NCBI RefSeq assembly: GCF_019097595.1
Contig: NC_080734.1
Coordinates: 15,115,892 to 15,179,891, forward strand
Direction of reading: 5' to 3'
Source of the DNA: Hemibagrus wyckioides
Lineage: Eukaryota > Chordata > Actinopteri > Siluriformes > Bagridae
Length of the DNA: 64,000 nt
Numbering within the stretch: the stretch's first letter is position 1; every line of letters starts with the position of its first letter. Shown here in pieces: positions 1-11,149 of the stretch. Position numbers and translations under genes: made by a program. A model generated the notes under the pieces. The model made no database searches and had not been told where the DNA came from. It saw only the letters and a list, made by a program, of their open reading frames with translations.

Positions 1-83
1 TGAGATTGTGTACAGGGGTGTGTGTGTGTTTGTGTGAGATTGTGTACAGGGGTGTGTGTGTGTTTGTGTGAGTTTGTGTACAG

Positions 84-123
<40 letters not shown>

Positions 124-133
124 TTGTGTACAG

Positions 134-193
<60 letters not shown>

Positions 194-241
194 GAGCGAG
201 ATTGTGTACAGGTGTGCGTGTGTGTGAGATTGTGTACAGGG

Positions 242-289
<48 letters not shown>

Positions 290-369
290 GAGCGAGATTG
301 TGTACAGGTGTGCGTGTGTGTGTGAGATTGTGTACAGGGGTGTGTGTGTGTTTGTGTGAGTTTGTGTAC

Positions 370-425
<56 letters not shown>

Positions 426-435
426 TTGTGTACAG

Positions 436-485
<50 letters not shown>

Positions 486-606
486 GAGCGAGATTGTGTA
501 CAGGTGTGCGTGTGTGTGAGATTGTGTACAGGGGTGTGTGTGTGTTTGTGTGAGATTGTGTACAGGTGTGTAAGTGTTGCAGGTGCATATGAGATTGTGT
601 ACTGTA
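1..606. repeat. Compound GT/GA minisatellite
   Basis: Tandem units built on the core GAGATTGTGTACAGG, each followed by a variable GT run and often a GA run of 20-30 bp. The core recurs more than ten times with small changes (AGG/AGGGG, GAG/GAGTT), and the last copies decay near 540-606. The array is cut by the window start, so its true length is unknown. Open frames across it are repeat translations and not genes. Confidence 0.9.
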
Positions 607-1137
607 TAGCTGTAAGCATGATTGTGTGTGTGAATGTGTACACGTGTGCGTGTGTACATGTGTGTGTGATTAGTAATCAGGTACTCATAATGTGTTTTAG
701 GTCTTTTTGTCAGGATGTTTGGGAGTGCACTTTTAGGCAGCCATGTTTGGAGGTTGCTGTGCGTTCTGGGAAACAGTTAGCTGTGTGTGTGTTAGCTGAC
801 CTGACAGTGAGATGAAAGGAAAATAGTGTGAGATGAAACTGTTATACACTGTATCCAGGTGTTCATGTACATAAAGCATGCTACACAAACAGTTTTAAAC
901 CATTTTATGTGTCTCAGAAGAGTTGCACAGCATTAAGAGAAGATGGCGTAGCAAAGAGATCGGATTTCTAAGCCAGCTTTCATCCGCTGAAAAACTCATC
1001 CTGGTCTTTAAACATCCTTCCTCTCACTAAATCTTCTGTCAGCTAAGGTGTTTATTTATGCTTATGGCTATACGCAGACCAGCACCTTCTCTCTTACTGC
1101 ACCATTTCTTCTGTAATAAATTAATGACTACTTATAT

Positions 1138-1175
<38 letters not shown>

Positions 1176-1284
1176 GATGTTTTCTTTATTTTTCATATTC
1201 ATATTTCTGATGCCAATAATTTAAAACGGCTAGCATTTGTCCCTGATCTAGTGAACTCGCATGTGGATGTGTTTGGACTAAATA
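607..1284. other. Intergenic, no gene seen
   Basis: Mostly unique AT-rich sequence with no convincing open frame or splice-bounded exon. It contains a short CA/TA microsatellite at about 1139-1176. Confidence 0.5.
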
Positions 1285-1312
1285 CTGCGTCTATAAGTCG
1301 CTCTGGATAAAG
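1285..1312 (+). repeat. SINE/LINE 3'-tail fragment
   Basis: The words AAGTCGCTCTGGATAAAGG match the conserved 3' tail shared by many fish tRNA-derived SINEs and their partner LINEs. Related tails occur at 11050-11092, about 23505-23545 and 39542-39592. Only the tail is recognisable. Confidence 0.5.
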
Positions 1313-1372
1313 GTAATACAAATAAGCATAATAAAAATCAGCCATTTAAAGTAGACATTGTTTATCCATATA

Positions 1373-1914
1373 CAGCGATCAGACATAACATTATAAGAGG
1401 TGAAGTGAGTAACACTGATGATCTCCTCATCATGGCACCTGTTAGTAGGTGGGATATATTAGGCAGCAAGTCAACATTTTGTCCTCAAAGTTGATGTGTT
1501 AGAAGCAGGAAAAATGGGCAAGCATAAGGATTTGAGTGAGTTTGGTGAAGGACCAAATTGTGATGGCTAGACCACTGGATCAGAGCATCTCCAAAACTGC
1601 AGCTCTTGTGGGGTGATCCCGGTCTGCAGTGGTCAGTATCTATCAAAAAGTATCCAATAAGACTTGTTAGTATCCTTTAAGTCCTGTAGATATCCTACAA
1701 GTTCTGTAAGTTGTGAGATGGGGTCCATGGAGGCCTCACCTCACAACTTAGAGGACTTAAAGGATCTGCTGCTAACATCTTGGTACCAGATACCACAGCA
1801 CACCTTCAGGGATCTAGTGGAGTCCAAGCCTCGACAGGTCAGGGCTGTTTTGGCAGCAAAAGGGGGACCAAGACAATATTAGGCAGGTGGTCATAATGTT
1901 ATGCTTGATCAGTG
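1373..1914 (+). mobile_element. Internally deleted Tc1-like transposon (copy A)
   Basis: A non-autonomous Tc1/mariner element bounded by TA duplications (1371-1372 and 1915-1916), with inverted ends containing ATCAGACATAACATTAT and ATAATGTTATGCTTGATC. It keeps the 5' end of a transposase region and, in frame at about 1722-1880, the C-terminal end of a Tc1-type transposase (LLLTSWYQIPQHTF and AVLAAKGGP motifs). The catalytic core is deleted. At 1672-1765 the junction holds an imperfect inverted repeat of C-terminal coding sequence. The same family recurs at 6598-7141. It should be movable only in trans, if at all. Confidence 0.85.
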
Positions 1915-3551
1915 TATACAGTACAATATTTTATGCCTTTACAATGCAAACTGAAAAAAATTTAAGTTGAGGTTTATATTAGTTCTTAACAAATTGAAAT
2001 AAGTTTCTGTATGAATTTACCCACACTCAGGAGGACAAATAGGACACATTTTTCCCAAATTATGTGATTTTCACAAATGCCAAACTTCCTGTGTGACTGT
2101 TCTTCCAATAAAATTAACAAATAAAAAAAAGTGTGATCATTGAGGCCCATTATTTGTATTTGAAGCATCTTTTTAGATGTTTCTTCTTAATATTTTAAAT
2201 AAAAAAAAGTACATGTAATGTTCTTCAATACATTTGGCACAGAAAGAGTTACACACCTATAATAAGTTGCTGTTTAAGGTTTTCCCTCACAGAACCTCAG
2301 GTTTAACTTTCTAAACTCGTATACTGGCATTTCCGCACTTCTCTTCATTTACTACGACAGGCAACTAATCTAAAATTCTGTCCTTTTCCTTTTCTCACTC
2401 ACACACACACACACACACACACACACTCCCAAGAGGTGAACGACATCAATCATTCTCTGTAAGTCATCAATCACATACTGTGAGAAACATCGCTTTTGGA
2501 CTTGACTAGTCTGAAGTGTGACTTTTTCATGTTCCAACAGACTGGAGGCAGAGAGGTATGTGGATTTGTAAGACCAAGAATATATGAGAGTGTGTGTGTA
2601 TTTGTGTGTGTGTGTGTACCTGCATATGAATTTATGTTGAAGGCTTTGAGACATCATTATTGAATATGTTTCCCTTGAGGCAGCATAGCCGAATCTATAA
2701 TACAGCATACATATTCTTGTTTTAATAAAACTCCAGTGTTTTCACCGAGTTACACATACAGGCAGGGAACATAAATCTTTCAAACACACACACACACACG
2801 CAAACACACACACACCTTGTGAGGACCATGCTTAGACACAATTATTATGTAGCTAATACTTTTCTTCATCTCAACCTAACCTACATATTCCGATCTTCCT
2901 ATTAATGTGGTCTTAACTAAAATATAAAAACATACGCATACACACACACACACACACACACAGACAACTCTAAGTATGCTCAGGGGCAGAAACTCAGGTT
3001 AATTATCACATTGATACAAGTCATTAGCCAGAGGCTTTTCTGTTTACATCATTGTGTAATATATGCAGAACCGCTGCAAGAATTATTCTAACAGCAGTTT
3101 ATTATGTGTATTCTGTTATCCACTACCTGTTCCCAAGTAATATTCTATCAGGCTGCTACAATGTTTACCATAATTACAGAAAAAAAAATATATATATTTA
3201 TAACACCTTAAACACCTATTTAGAGAATTCATAACCTGCAGCAATACCAAAATGACAGAAATATATTCCTTTTTTTTTTTTTTTTTTTTTTTACTTTTTT
3301 AATACTTTTATGCTCCAATTCAAATTTCACCCTAAATGAATTTATAATTTGAGAAAACCGCACACTCGGCACTTTATACATGACATTTTACTTTACATTA
3401 TTAACAGACTTTGTTGCAAGCAGAACAATTTAATCATCTCCAACAAAAGAAATGGCTTAGTATCTCTCAGGGAGAAAGAAAACTGAAAATAAAACATAAT
3501 AAAGAATAAATTGTATGTATAATGAATGAAGAACAAGGCTCTGCTGTCTGG

Positions 3552-3586
<35 letters not shown>

Positions 3587-3857
3587 CAGTTTTGACATCG
3601 AAATTTCCGACAATTATTTTTTAAAAGCTTTGTAATCATGGTGGAAGCTAGATGAAGGAAGCTGGTTTGAAATTCCAGATGAGTGCAGCACACAGGCCCC
3701 ATGCTTCAGCGGGGTTTCCTTTTAAAGCCACACCCACAAATACACAGGGGATGAGCCGATTAGACTGGAAAGCCTGACAAATAATGCTCAAAAAGAGGTG
3801 GAGCTTTCTGAATTGACAGACAACACGACGGCTGACGGCTATATATATATATATATA
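1915..3857. other. Intergenic, microsatellites only
   Basis: No gene seen. It holds CA arrays at 2399-2426, 2786-2814 and 2938-2962, a T17-20 run near 3270-3292, an ATTT array at 3553-3586 and a TA run ending at the transposon edge. The stretch 3610-3838 is higher in complexity and could be a regulatory element, but nothing in it identifies one. Confidence 0.5.
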
Positions 3858-5105
3858 CAATATATTGCCAAAAGTATTCGCTCACCTGCCTTGACTCGCA
3901 TATGAACTTAAGTGACATCCCATTCCTAATCCATAGGGTTCAATATGACGTCGGTCCACCCTTTGCAGCTATAACAGCTTCAACTCTTCTGGGAAGGCTG
4001 TCCACAAGGTTTAGGAGTGTGTTTATGGGAATTTTTGACCATTCTTCCAGAAGCGCATTTGTGAGGTCACACACTGATGTTGGACGAGAAGGCCTGGCTC
4101 TCAGTCTCCGCTCTAATTCATCCCAAAGGTGTTCTATCGGGTTGAGGTCAGGACTCTGTGCAGGCCAGTCAAGTTCCTCCACACCAGACTCTGTCATCCA
4201 TGTTTTTATGGACCTTGCTTTGGTCACTGGTGCACAGTCATGTTGGAAGAGGAAGGGGCCAGCTCCAAACTGTTCCCACAAAGTTGGGAGCATGGAATTG
4301 TCCAAAATGTCTTGGTATGCTGAAGCATTCAGAGTTCCTTTCACAGGAACTAAGGGGCCAAGCCCAGCTCCTGAAAAACAACCCCACACCATAATCCCCC
4401 CTCCACCAAACTTTACACTTGGCACAATGCAGTCAGACAAGTACCGTTCTCCTGGCAACCGCCAAACCCAGACTCGTCCATCAGATTGCCAGATGGAGAA
4501 GCGCGATTCGTCACTCCAGAGAACGTGTCTCCACTGCTCTAGAGTCCAGTGGCGGCGTGCTTTACACCACTGCATCCGACGCTTGGCATTGCACTTGGTG
4601 ATGTGTGGCTTGGATGCAGCTGCTCGGCCATGGAGACCCATTCCATGAAGCTCTCTGCGCACTCTTCTTGAGCTAATCTGAAGGCCACATGAAGTTTGGA
4701 GGTCTGTAGCGATTGACTCTGCAGAAAGTTGGCGACCTCTTCGCACTATGCGCCTCAGCATCCGCTGACCCTGCTCCGTCAGTTTACGTGGCCTACCACT
4801 TCGTGGCTGAGTTGCTGTCGTTCCCAAACACTTCCACGTTCTTATAATACAGCTGACAGTTGACTGTGGAATATTTAGGAGCGAGGAAATTTCACGACTG
4901 GATTTGTTGTACAGGTGGCATCCTATCACAGTTCCACACTGGAATTCACTGAGCTCCTGAGAGCGACCCATTCTTTCACAAATGTTTGTAAAAACAGTCT
5001 GCATGCCTAGGTGCTTGATTTTATACACCTGTGGCCATGGAAGTGATTGGAACACCTGATTCTGATTATTTGGATGGGTGAGCGAATACTTTTGGCAATA
5101 TAGTG
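3858..5105 (-). mobile_element. Tc1-like DNA transposon, full length (copy 1)
   Basis: A 1248-bp element flanked by TA, with terminal inverted repeats of about 29 bp containing TATTGCCAAAAGTATTCGCT. The single gene occupies 3940-4971 on the minus strand. A second copy of exactly the same length lies at 33530-34777 in the opposite orientation. Both ends abut (TA)n arrays. Tc1 elements move by cut and paste into TA dinucleotides. The intact ends and frame suggest recent activity in this lineage. Confidence 0.95.
3940..4971 (-). CDS. Tc1/mariner transposase, 343 aa, apparently intact
   Basis: DDE transposase that binds the element's terminal repeats and catalyses excision and TA-directed integration in the nucleus. 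The start is placed at the [10 protein letters not shown] methionine, giving 343 residues, the usual Tc1 length. The frame is open upstream through the 5' end, so a start at MQTVFTN is possible. Residues 1-115 form the paired-like helix-turn-helix DNA-binding region with a GRPR AT-hook-like motif near 59-62. The catalytic triad is D154 (LWSDESRF), D245 (FQHDCAP) and E280 (NPIEHLWD), spaced DD34E. It differs from copy 2 at about 15 of 343 residues, with no stop or frameshift. Activity is not shown by sequence alone. Confidence 0.93.
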   Translation of the reverse strand: MGRSQELSEFQCGTVIGCHLYNKSSREISSLLNIPQSTVSCIIRTWKCLGTTATQPRSGRPRKLTEQGQRMLRRIVRRGRQLSAESIATDLQTSCGLQISSRRVRRELHGMGLHGRAAASKPHITKCNAKRRMQWCKARRHWTLEQWRHVLWSDESRFSIWQSDGRVWVWRLPGERYLSDCIVPSVKFGGGGIMVWGCFSGAGLGPLVPVKGTLNASAYQDILDNSMLPTLWEQFGAGPFLFQHDCAPVTKARSIKTWMTESGVEELDWPAQSPDLNPIEHLWDELERRLRARPSRPTSVCDLTNALLEEWSKIPINTLLNLVDSLPRRVEAVIAAKGGPTSY

Positions 5106-5115
5106 TATATATATA

Positions 5116-5160
<45 letters not shown>
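5106..5160. repeat. (TA)n microsatellite at transposon edge
   Basis: An almost pure TA tract of about 50 bp beginning at the target duplication of the Tc1 copy. It either pre-existed as the target or expanded from the duplicated TA. Confidence 0.9.
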
Positions 5161-5161
<1 letters not shown>

Positions 5162-5205
5162 CAGAACATATGCTGACCTAAAGCTCACATACTATATCAT
5201 TATTC

Positions 5206-5206
<1 letters not shown>

Positions 5207-5263
<57 letters not shown>

Positions 5264-5264
5264 G
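5207..5264. repeat. (AAT)n microsatellite
   Basis: Perfect AAT trinucleotide array of about 19 units. Confidence 0.9.
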
Positions 5265-6389
5265 TAACATCCAGATAAACTGTGATATGTGGAATTTATT
5301 GATTACTCATCATTCTTCTATAGTAGAATAATGTGAGAATAAGACGGATTAGGAAGACACACATGCACAGAGAGTGTCTGAGCACACACACACACACAAG
5401 CTTCATCTTAACCCGTTCTAAAATCCATCCACGCTTCTGTACAACAAAGTACAACATTCCTCATCCCTCAAATCCCTCAGCTAGAAGAACAAGAACCAAA
5501 AAGCAAAGCGTGCACAAACCCTCTCTATCTTTCTCTCCATCCTTGTCTTCATTTCTCTCTCTTGGGGCGTGTGAGGGAGGAGAAGGCTGCAGCTGCATAC
5601 AGAGCAACAATCTGTTTCTCTCCTCCTTTCCTGCCTTTTGCAAGACTTTAAGAGATAGTGAGGTGCAGCTCTTCTCTTAAGCTCAGGGAATAGACGAGTA
5701 CTTTAAGGAAAAAGAAAGGCATACAATATCTGATTCTGCTTGAAGAGAGAGTGGAAAGCTAAATTGCAGGATGGGAGCAGTTGTGGGGTTTTTTGTCCTG
5801 TGTATTTATGTGTATTTGGCATCTACTAGTCCTGAGCCATCACACACACACACACACACACACACACAGATATTACACTGCTTTGTTGCAGTCCCTGTTA
5901 AGCATTTAACAGCATTAACAATAGACAGTTTAATTGTGTCACCTCTTGGCTAAGAGACACTTAACAAGTGCTGTGTCAAAGTGGATGCAGTAAAAGCCAA
6001 GCAATAGTACACAAAGTTTCCAGAGAAACAGGACATTCAGACAAAATTCTCCTGCATCACAACACAAACAAAGTGCTTCTGAAGCTGTAAGAGGTGGAAC
6101 CTGTGGGTTTTTTAAAGATAATGTAGAATAAATCTTCACGACAATATATCAAAAGCACATTTGCATTTCCTGCAGGATATACCGTGCCTGCTAGCAGCTA
6201 AATGTGAAGGTGGAATGAAAAGAAAAGATTAATGTTTGAAACAAATACACGGTAAAACTACATTAAAAGCCCTTACACAGTATAGCAATTTCAAAAGTGT
6301 AAATCTAAGACGAAAGAAAAGCGAAGAAAAGAATTAAAAGGGAGAATAGAGTAGTTCTCTCGCTCATCACTGTAGAGCTCCAGTGACTG
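5265..6389. other. Intergenic, no gene seen
   Basis: Unique AT-rich sequence with a CA array at 5843-5868. Short open frames here have no recognisable product. Confidence 0.5.
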
Positions 6390-6406
6390 CTTGCCAGATC
6401 TTCTTT
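6390..6406. repeat. Target-site duplication, left copy
   Basis: CTTGCCAGATCTTCTTT is nearly repeated at 7166-7185 (CTTGCCAGTAGTTCTTCTTT). The pair brackets the SINE and its nested transposon, as expected for retroposition. Confidence 0.6.
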
Positions 6407-7165
6407 GGGGCAGTGGTGGCTCAAGTGGTTAAGGCTATGGGTTGTTGATTAGAAGACTGGGGTTCAAGCTCCACTCTTGGGCAATTAAGCAACTTAACCC
6501 TCCCTGCTCCAGGGGTGCTGTATCATAGCTGCCCCTGTGCTCTGAACCTAACTTCCTCAGCTGAGATATGCGAAGAACAGAATTTCACTGTGCTGTAATC
6601 AATCAGGCATAACATTATTGTGAATATTATAAGTAATATAAATGTGAAATAAGTGAATAACACTGATGATCTCCTCATCATGGCACCTGTTAGTGGGTGG
6701 GATATATTAGGCAGCAAGTGAACATTTTGTCCTCAAAGTTGATGTGTTAGAAGCAGGAAAAATGGACAAGCGTAAGGATTTGAGAGAGTTTGACGAAGGG
6801 CCAAATTGTGATGGCTAGACCACTGGATCAGAGCATCTCCAAAACTGCAGCTCTTGTGTCTGCAGTGGTCAGTATCTATCAAAAGTGGTCCAAGGAAGGA
6901 ACAGTGGTGAACCAGCGATAGGAGCATGGGCGACCAATGATGCACGTGGGGGGCAAAGGCTAGTCCGATCCAATAGATGAGCTACTGTTGCTCAAATTGT
7001 TGAAGAAGTTAATGCTGGTTCTGATAGAAAGGTGTCAGAGTACACAGTGCATGATGGGTCAGGGCTGTTTTGGCAGCAAAAGGGGGACCAACACAATATT
7101 GTTAAAAAGGCAGGTGGTCATAATGTTATGCCTGATCGGTGTATGTGGGGAGATAATAAAGGCTT
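6407..7165 (+). mobile_element. tRNA-derived SINE interrupted by a Tc1 element
   Basis: The head 6407-6597 carries a polymerase III A box (TGGCTCAAGTGG, 6417-6428) and B box (GGTTCAAGCTCC, 6461-6472), then a tRNA-unrelated body. The tail resumes at 7144-7165 with AATAAAGGCTTCTT after a Tc1 insertion. Imperfect direct repeats flank the whole unit. It is not a functional tRNA gene: the folding and the anticodon arm are lost. The family is typical of teleosts. Confidence 0.75.
6598..7141 (+). mobile_element. Internally deleted Tc1-like transposon (copy B), nested
   Basis: Same family as 1373-1914, inserted at a TA (6596-6597 and 7142-7143) inside the SINE tail. It keeps the transposase N-terminal coding region with stops and frameshifts, up to a conserved stretch near 7030-7053. 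It then jumps at about 7054 to the 3' end (GGCAGCAAAAGGGGGACC), so the catalytic aspartates and glutamate are lost. The deletion differs from that of copy A, so the two arose independently. Confidence 0.85.
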
Positions 7166-7185
7166 CTTGCCAGTAGTTCTTCTTT

Positions 7186-8598
7186 ATCACACAACAGCTA
7201 CTACCCAGGAAGTATGAGAAGCTTCTGAGACACCAACTTCTGCACCACAGGGCAACATAACACGCTTGTAGGAAAGTGCTCTCTACCCTCTTCCACATAC
7301 ATGACCACAGATGCTCACGATTGGCTATTTTTTCAGCGATTGACAGTGGAGGCATCCTTCACACAAAAAGGCTGATTTTGGTCTTAAGACTCTCAGATAC
7401 AGATGGCTATGGCCTTGATGGGATTTGAAATTCAGTGACCAAATGATTTTTTTTTTATGGTGAATAGTATTTTTACCACTAATAATAATTTTTTTTTTCA
7501 GAAACAGACTGTGTTTTCGTCAATGGAGAAAGGAGAATTTGTGCAAACTCTGATGGCTGTATTCCTGTGATCAGAGACCACGATGGCCAAGCTGTTTTCT
7601 GTTGCTCTTTTCACATTTACACATGTACAATACAACTCATTTTCTTGAACCTGTTTATCAACAGTCTGTCGATATCAATGGAAAAGATTACGACTTTAAA
7701 TATAGATAATTACGAAGGAATACATTTTTGGTCAAAACTAATAAAAAAATACAAAGGAGGTGTATAAAATAAAGAATGTGAAGCCTGTTAAGCAGTTCAA
7801 GCAGGATTGTTTTAGAAAAAGTATGGAGAATAACAATGCGGTGTTCAGATTGTGAGCAGTATAATAAGTATCATTTTTGCAGGAGATGAAAAGCTCCAAG
7901 TGCTCTTCTGGGTTTGACCTTTCTGACCCCCCCCCGAATAAATCCATGCCCCACCACCACCACCATCGCTGCCCCCTGAACCTGATTGTGAGCCACGGCA
8001 TTACTCCTTCTAGCCCACGCTTTGTGCTGCTACTTTTTTACAAAGCAGTAAGTTGTGGGAAGAAAAAGTGAGCACACTGATGTGTAAAGAGCCCCTAAAG
8101 TCATGTGCAGACAGACAGACCTGCAGCAGAGATGGTGTCATTTGCATATGCAGCCCCCGAGTCGATTCCAGGCTTTATCTGTGCTGCATTCATTTTGATG
8201 TTTTAAGGTAGCAGCGAGTGAGGGAGGCTCAAACAGCAGCAGGATGAAGTAAATACTCAATAATTCAGAAAGTCTCATCTCTCCCACTCTCCCTCTCTCT
8301 ATGTCTGTGTGTCTTGCTCCCTGACTGCATGTGAAGTTTGTGGATGTTGATGGAATTCCAGCTGTCACTGCTGAAACATCTGTCTGCACTGAGACCGAGT
8401 GTCTCTCTCTCTCTCTCTCTCTCTCTCGCTCTCCTTGTACATTAAATCCACACACCACACACACACACACAAACACACAGTTGCAAACATGCAACCCTCA
8501 CCACCTCACCCAAATTCAATCATCATGTGAAATTCCCAGTTGGCAGGCCAGCAATGGGATGACCAGAGTGAAAATTAAATTATGTTCCACAGCAAGAA

Positions 8599-8631
<33 letters not shown>

Positions 8632-9914
8632 CCAGACACTCACTCGAGCTATTTAAATCTCACAGTCATAGTTCATGATCTCTCTTGACTCCTTGTCCTT
8701 TGCTTATGAGTTGTGTATTATTCCCTGACTAATGACTTCAGCTACAGCACTGAAAGCAGGTCATTGTGTTCGGAGGCCGCTTTCAATCAGTCTCTGTAAT
8801 GGCCATGACATAAGAGTCAGTCATCATTAAGGAGACAAGTACAAGCTTATGTGTTAAATTCTTTCCACCCATTGAAACTACACCATAATGCATGGGATAA
8901 TGACATTTACAAGATTTATACAATCCTAATGGAGATTAAAAATATGCAAGACATTAGGTACCATCCAGAATTTCACATATTATTTGTCCAGGCTTGCGTA
9001 TCGGCCGTTAAATCTCCCACACTACGAGATTTGCGGAGAATAAAATACAACCCTGACTCTCAAAACCCCGAGATCTTGCAGAATTTATAACTGAACAAAC
9101 ATAGCAATCGACATTTCAGCTCGTCCATCATCTCAATTCAAAACACTGTTTGAAATCACTGGACGGGGCGAGTGTGCCATGATATCAGCAAGATTATCCA
9201 CTAGTGTGTCCCAGGCATACGAAAACCCATATATTATTTGTCCTCGCTCCAGGACTCTCCGGTGTCCATCAGTATCATATCATATAACTTGGGCACAGTA
9301 AATATTCTGTGAGGAAGAGATGTGTGCCAGGGCCACTGTCTCTCCCTGTGGCTTTCCAGCCTCATTTCCTCTCCTCACCCCTCAAAGAGACAAGCACAGC
9401 CTTGGGGCTAGCATACACCCACACATACACGCATACCCACATTCACACATGCATGCGCACACACAGCCTAGGGACAAAGGATGGTTATTAATTTCAGTTT
9501 ATGAATAATGAAATGCAGAGCAAAAGAGTCTGACAAGGTTTTTTAGGGCCGTTCCATGAGCACAGCGGGTGGGGTCATTGCTGGTGTGAATACATTACAG
9601 CTCACAGTTGAGCATCAAACACAAACACATTCTCACACACACACACACACACACACAAGCATCCATTCTGAAGTACTAAACAGGAGTGGGACTCTTCAGG
9701 CTTGACTGCACAGCTGGCACCATGTGTTTGTCTCTCTGTGTGTATTGTTATTAGTCATAAAGCCTCTCAAAGGGTCACCAAATTTCCTGGACCATGGCCA
9801 ACTTCTAATTATGGACTTATTTGTATCTGTAAATTCTGCCAAAACGGGGAAATTGTTTTAGCCAGCAAAATACTACGAGAAAAATGGTTGAAACAAATCT
9901 CGAATCCCTTTTCT
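7186..9914. other. Intergenic, microsatellites, no gene seen
   Basis: No supported gene. It holds a (CT)n tract at 8401-8429 with CA arrays at 8456-8479, 8601-8628 and 9637-9657, and a CA-rich patch at 9415-9465. The high-complexity stretch 8690-9260 has no open frame I recognise. Confidence 0.5.
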
Positions 9915-10080
9915 TCTTCTTCATTGATTTACAGTAACTGCTTTATCCTGCTCAGGTTCCTGTCAGCACTGGGCATGAGGCAGGAACTCACCCTGCCTCA
10001 TGCCACTCACCATATGACACCAGTTCATTGCAGGGCACTATGCACAGTCATTCATACCTAGGTGCAATTTAGCATTGCCA
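9915..10080. repeat. Non-LTR retrotransposon-related repeat fragment
   Basis: The order TAACTGCTTTATCCTGCTCAG, then ACTGGGCATGAGGC, then GTTCATTGCAGGGCACTATG, then GGTGCAATTTAGCATTGCCA follows a very common fish interspersed repeat (LINE 3' end or its SINE derivative). It reads opposite in orientation to the copies near 29730 and 38340. It is degenerate and has no coding capacity. Confidence 0.65.
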
Positions 10081-10930
10081 AATGCGGAGATATGAAATGT
10101 GAACAATAATTGTCTAATGGCACCATCTACAAATCCACGCTTGTGCATAATCTATGCCAAAAGGAAAAAAAATAAAATGCCATCCCAAAGCAAACACTAC
10201 TCAAACAATCACTGCAATTAAATTTAAGTGAACCCATAGAGACGGCAAAAATTGCCTAGTCATAATATGCTGGTATTATGAATCAAAGCCTGTGATGAGG
10301 AAACATGCTTTTTGATGAATAATAATGGATTTTATGCCATGTACTTGACAAACAAAACCATGCTCTGCGGGTTCTGCCCGTTTCTAATAGCTTTGTGAGC
10401 TGAGTGTTACACAAAAATCCTGATACCAGCTACTACACACTGACCTCCTAACCTATATAGAGATAGCTGAAATGTTAACCTAAGCCTGGAGCTGTGAACT
10501 GATATCTGCGACTAGGTAATAGATCCAAATCATTCGACAATTCACTTATTAATTCCGAGAACTTGTTCCTGGCAATAAAATAGAAGATTATGGCAGTTGT
10601 TCTCAGTCTCATCTGATCTTATAATCTTCACAGAAGTCCATATAATAACAGTCCATAAACAAATAACTGACAAAATCACTGTATAAATAAATAGCATGCA
10701 GAACACTGATAAAAAAAAAAAATAGAGTTTCCTAATCTGTTTTTAAGATTAAACGTTTTGTCTTCAGCTTCAGATATACCAAAGTTGAAGGGAAGTGGAT
10801 TAAAAAAAAATACTATTTCAAATAATAATAATGGAGACATTAAGATTATTAAATAATGCATATATAATTATGCAGTGACCAATGAAAAGTGCTAAATACT
10901 CTTTCATTCATCTTCACTGACCGCATTAAG
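10081..10930. other. Intergenic, no gene seen
   Basis: AT-rich unique sequence with short poly-A runs. No feature is supported. Confidence 0.5.
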
Positions 10931-11095
10931 GTTGGTGAAGCGGTAGCTTAGTGGATAAGGTGATCAGAAGGTTGTGAGTTTGAATCCCAAGCTACCACTG
11001 CTGGGCCCCTAAGCAAGGCCCCTAAACCCTCAGTTGTATAAAATGAGGTTTTTAAGTTGCTCTGGATAATAGTGTCTGCCAAATGCCAGAAATGT
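10931..11095 (+). mobile_element. tRNA-derived SINE
   Basis: A polymerase III A box (TAGCTTAGTGGATAAGG) and B box (GAGTTTGAATCCC) are followed by CACTGCTGGGCCCCTAAGCAA, TGTATAAAATGAG, and the LINE-like tail GCTCTGGATAATAGTGTCTG ending in CCAAATGCCAGAAATGTA. The tail matches the LINE end at 39542-39592, which fits mobilisation by that LINE's machinery. A short CACATTCACATGTAGAGGCAATTTAGAG fragment of another repeat follows at about 11114-11146. Confidence 0.75.
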
Positions 11096-11149
11096 ATCTT
11101 GGTGGTGGTGGAACACACACATTCACATGTAGAGGCAATTTAGAGTACT

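Noticed and set aside
124..815. Arg/Glu- and Cys/Val-rich frames at the window start
   Set aside because: Frames across GA/GT repeats with no protein-like sequence.
3902..4648. 248-residue frame opposite the transposase (and its twin at 33987-34733)
   Set aside because: Antisense shadow of the transposase gene. It is conserved only because the transposase is.
6407..6480. tRNA gene suggested by A and B boxes
   Set aside because: The boxes belong to a SINE with a body, tail and target duplications. Acceptor and anticodon stems do not form.
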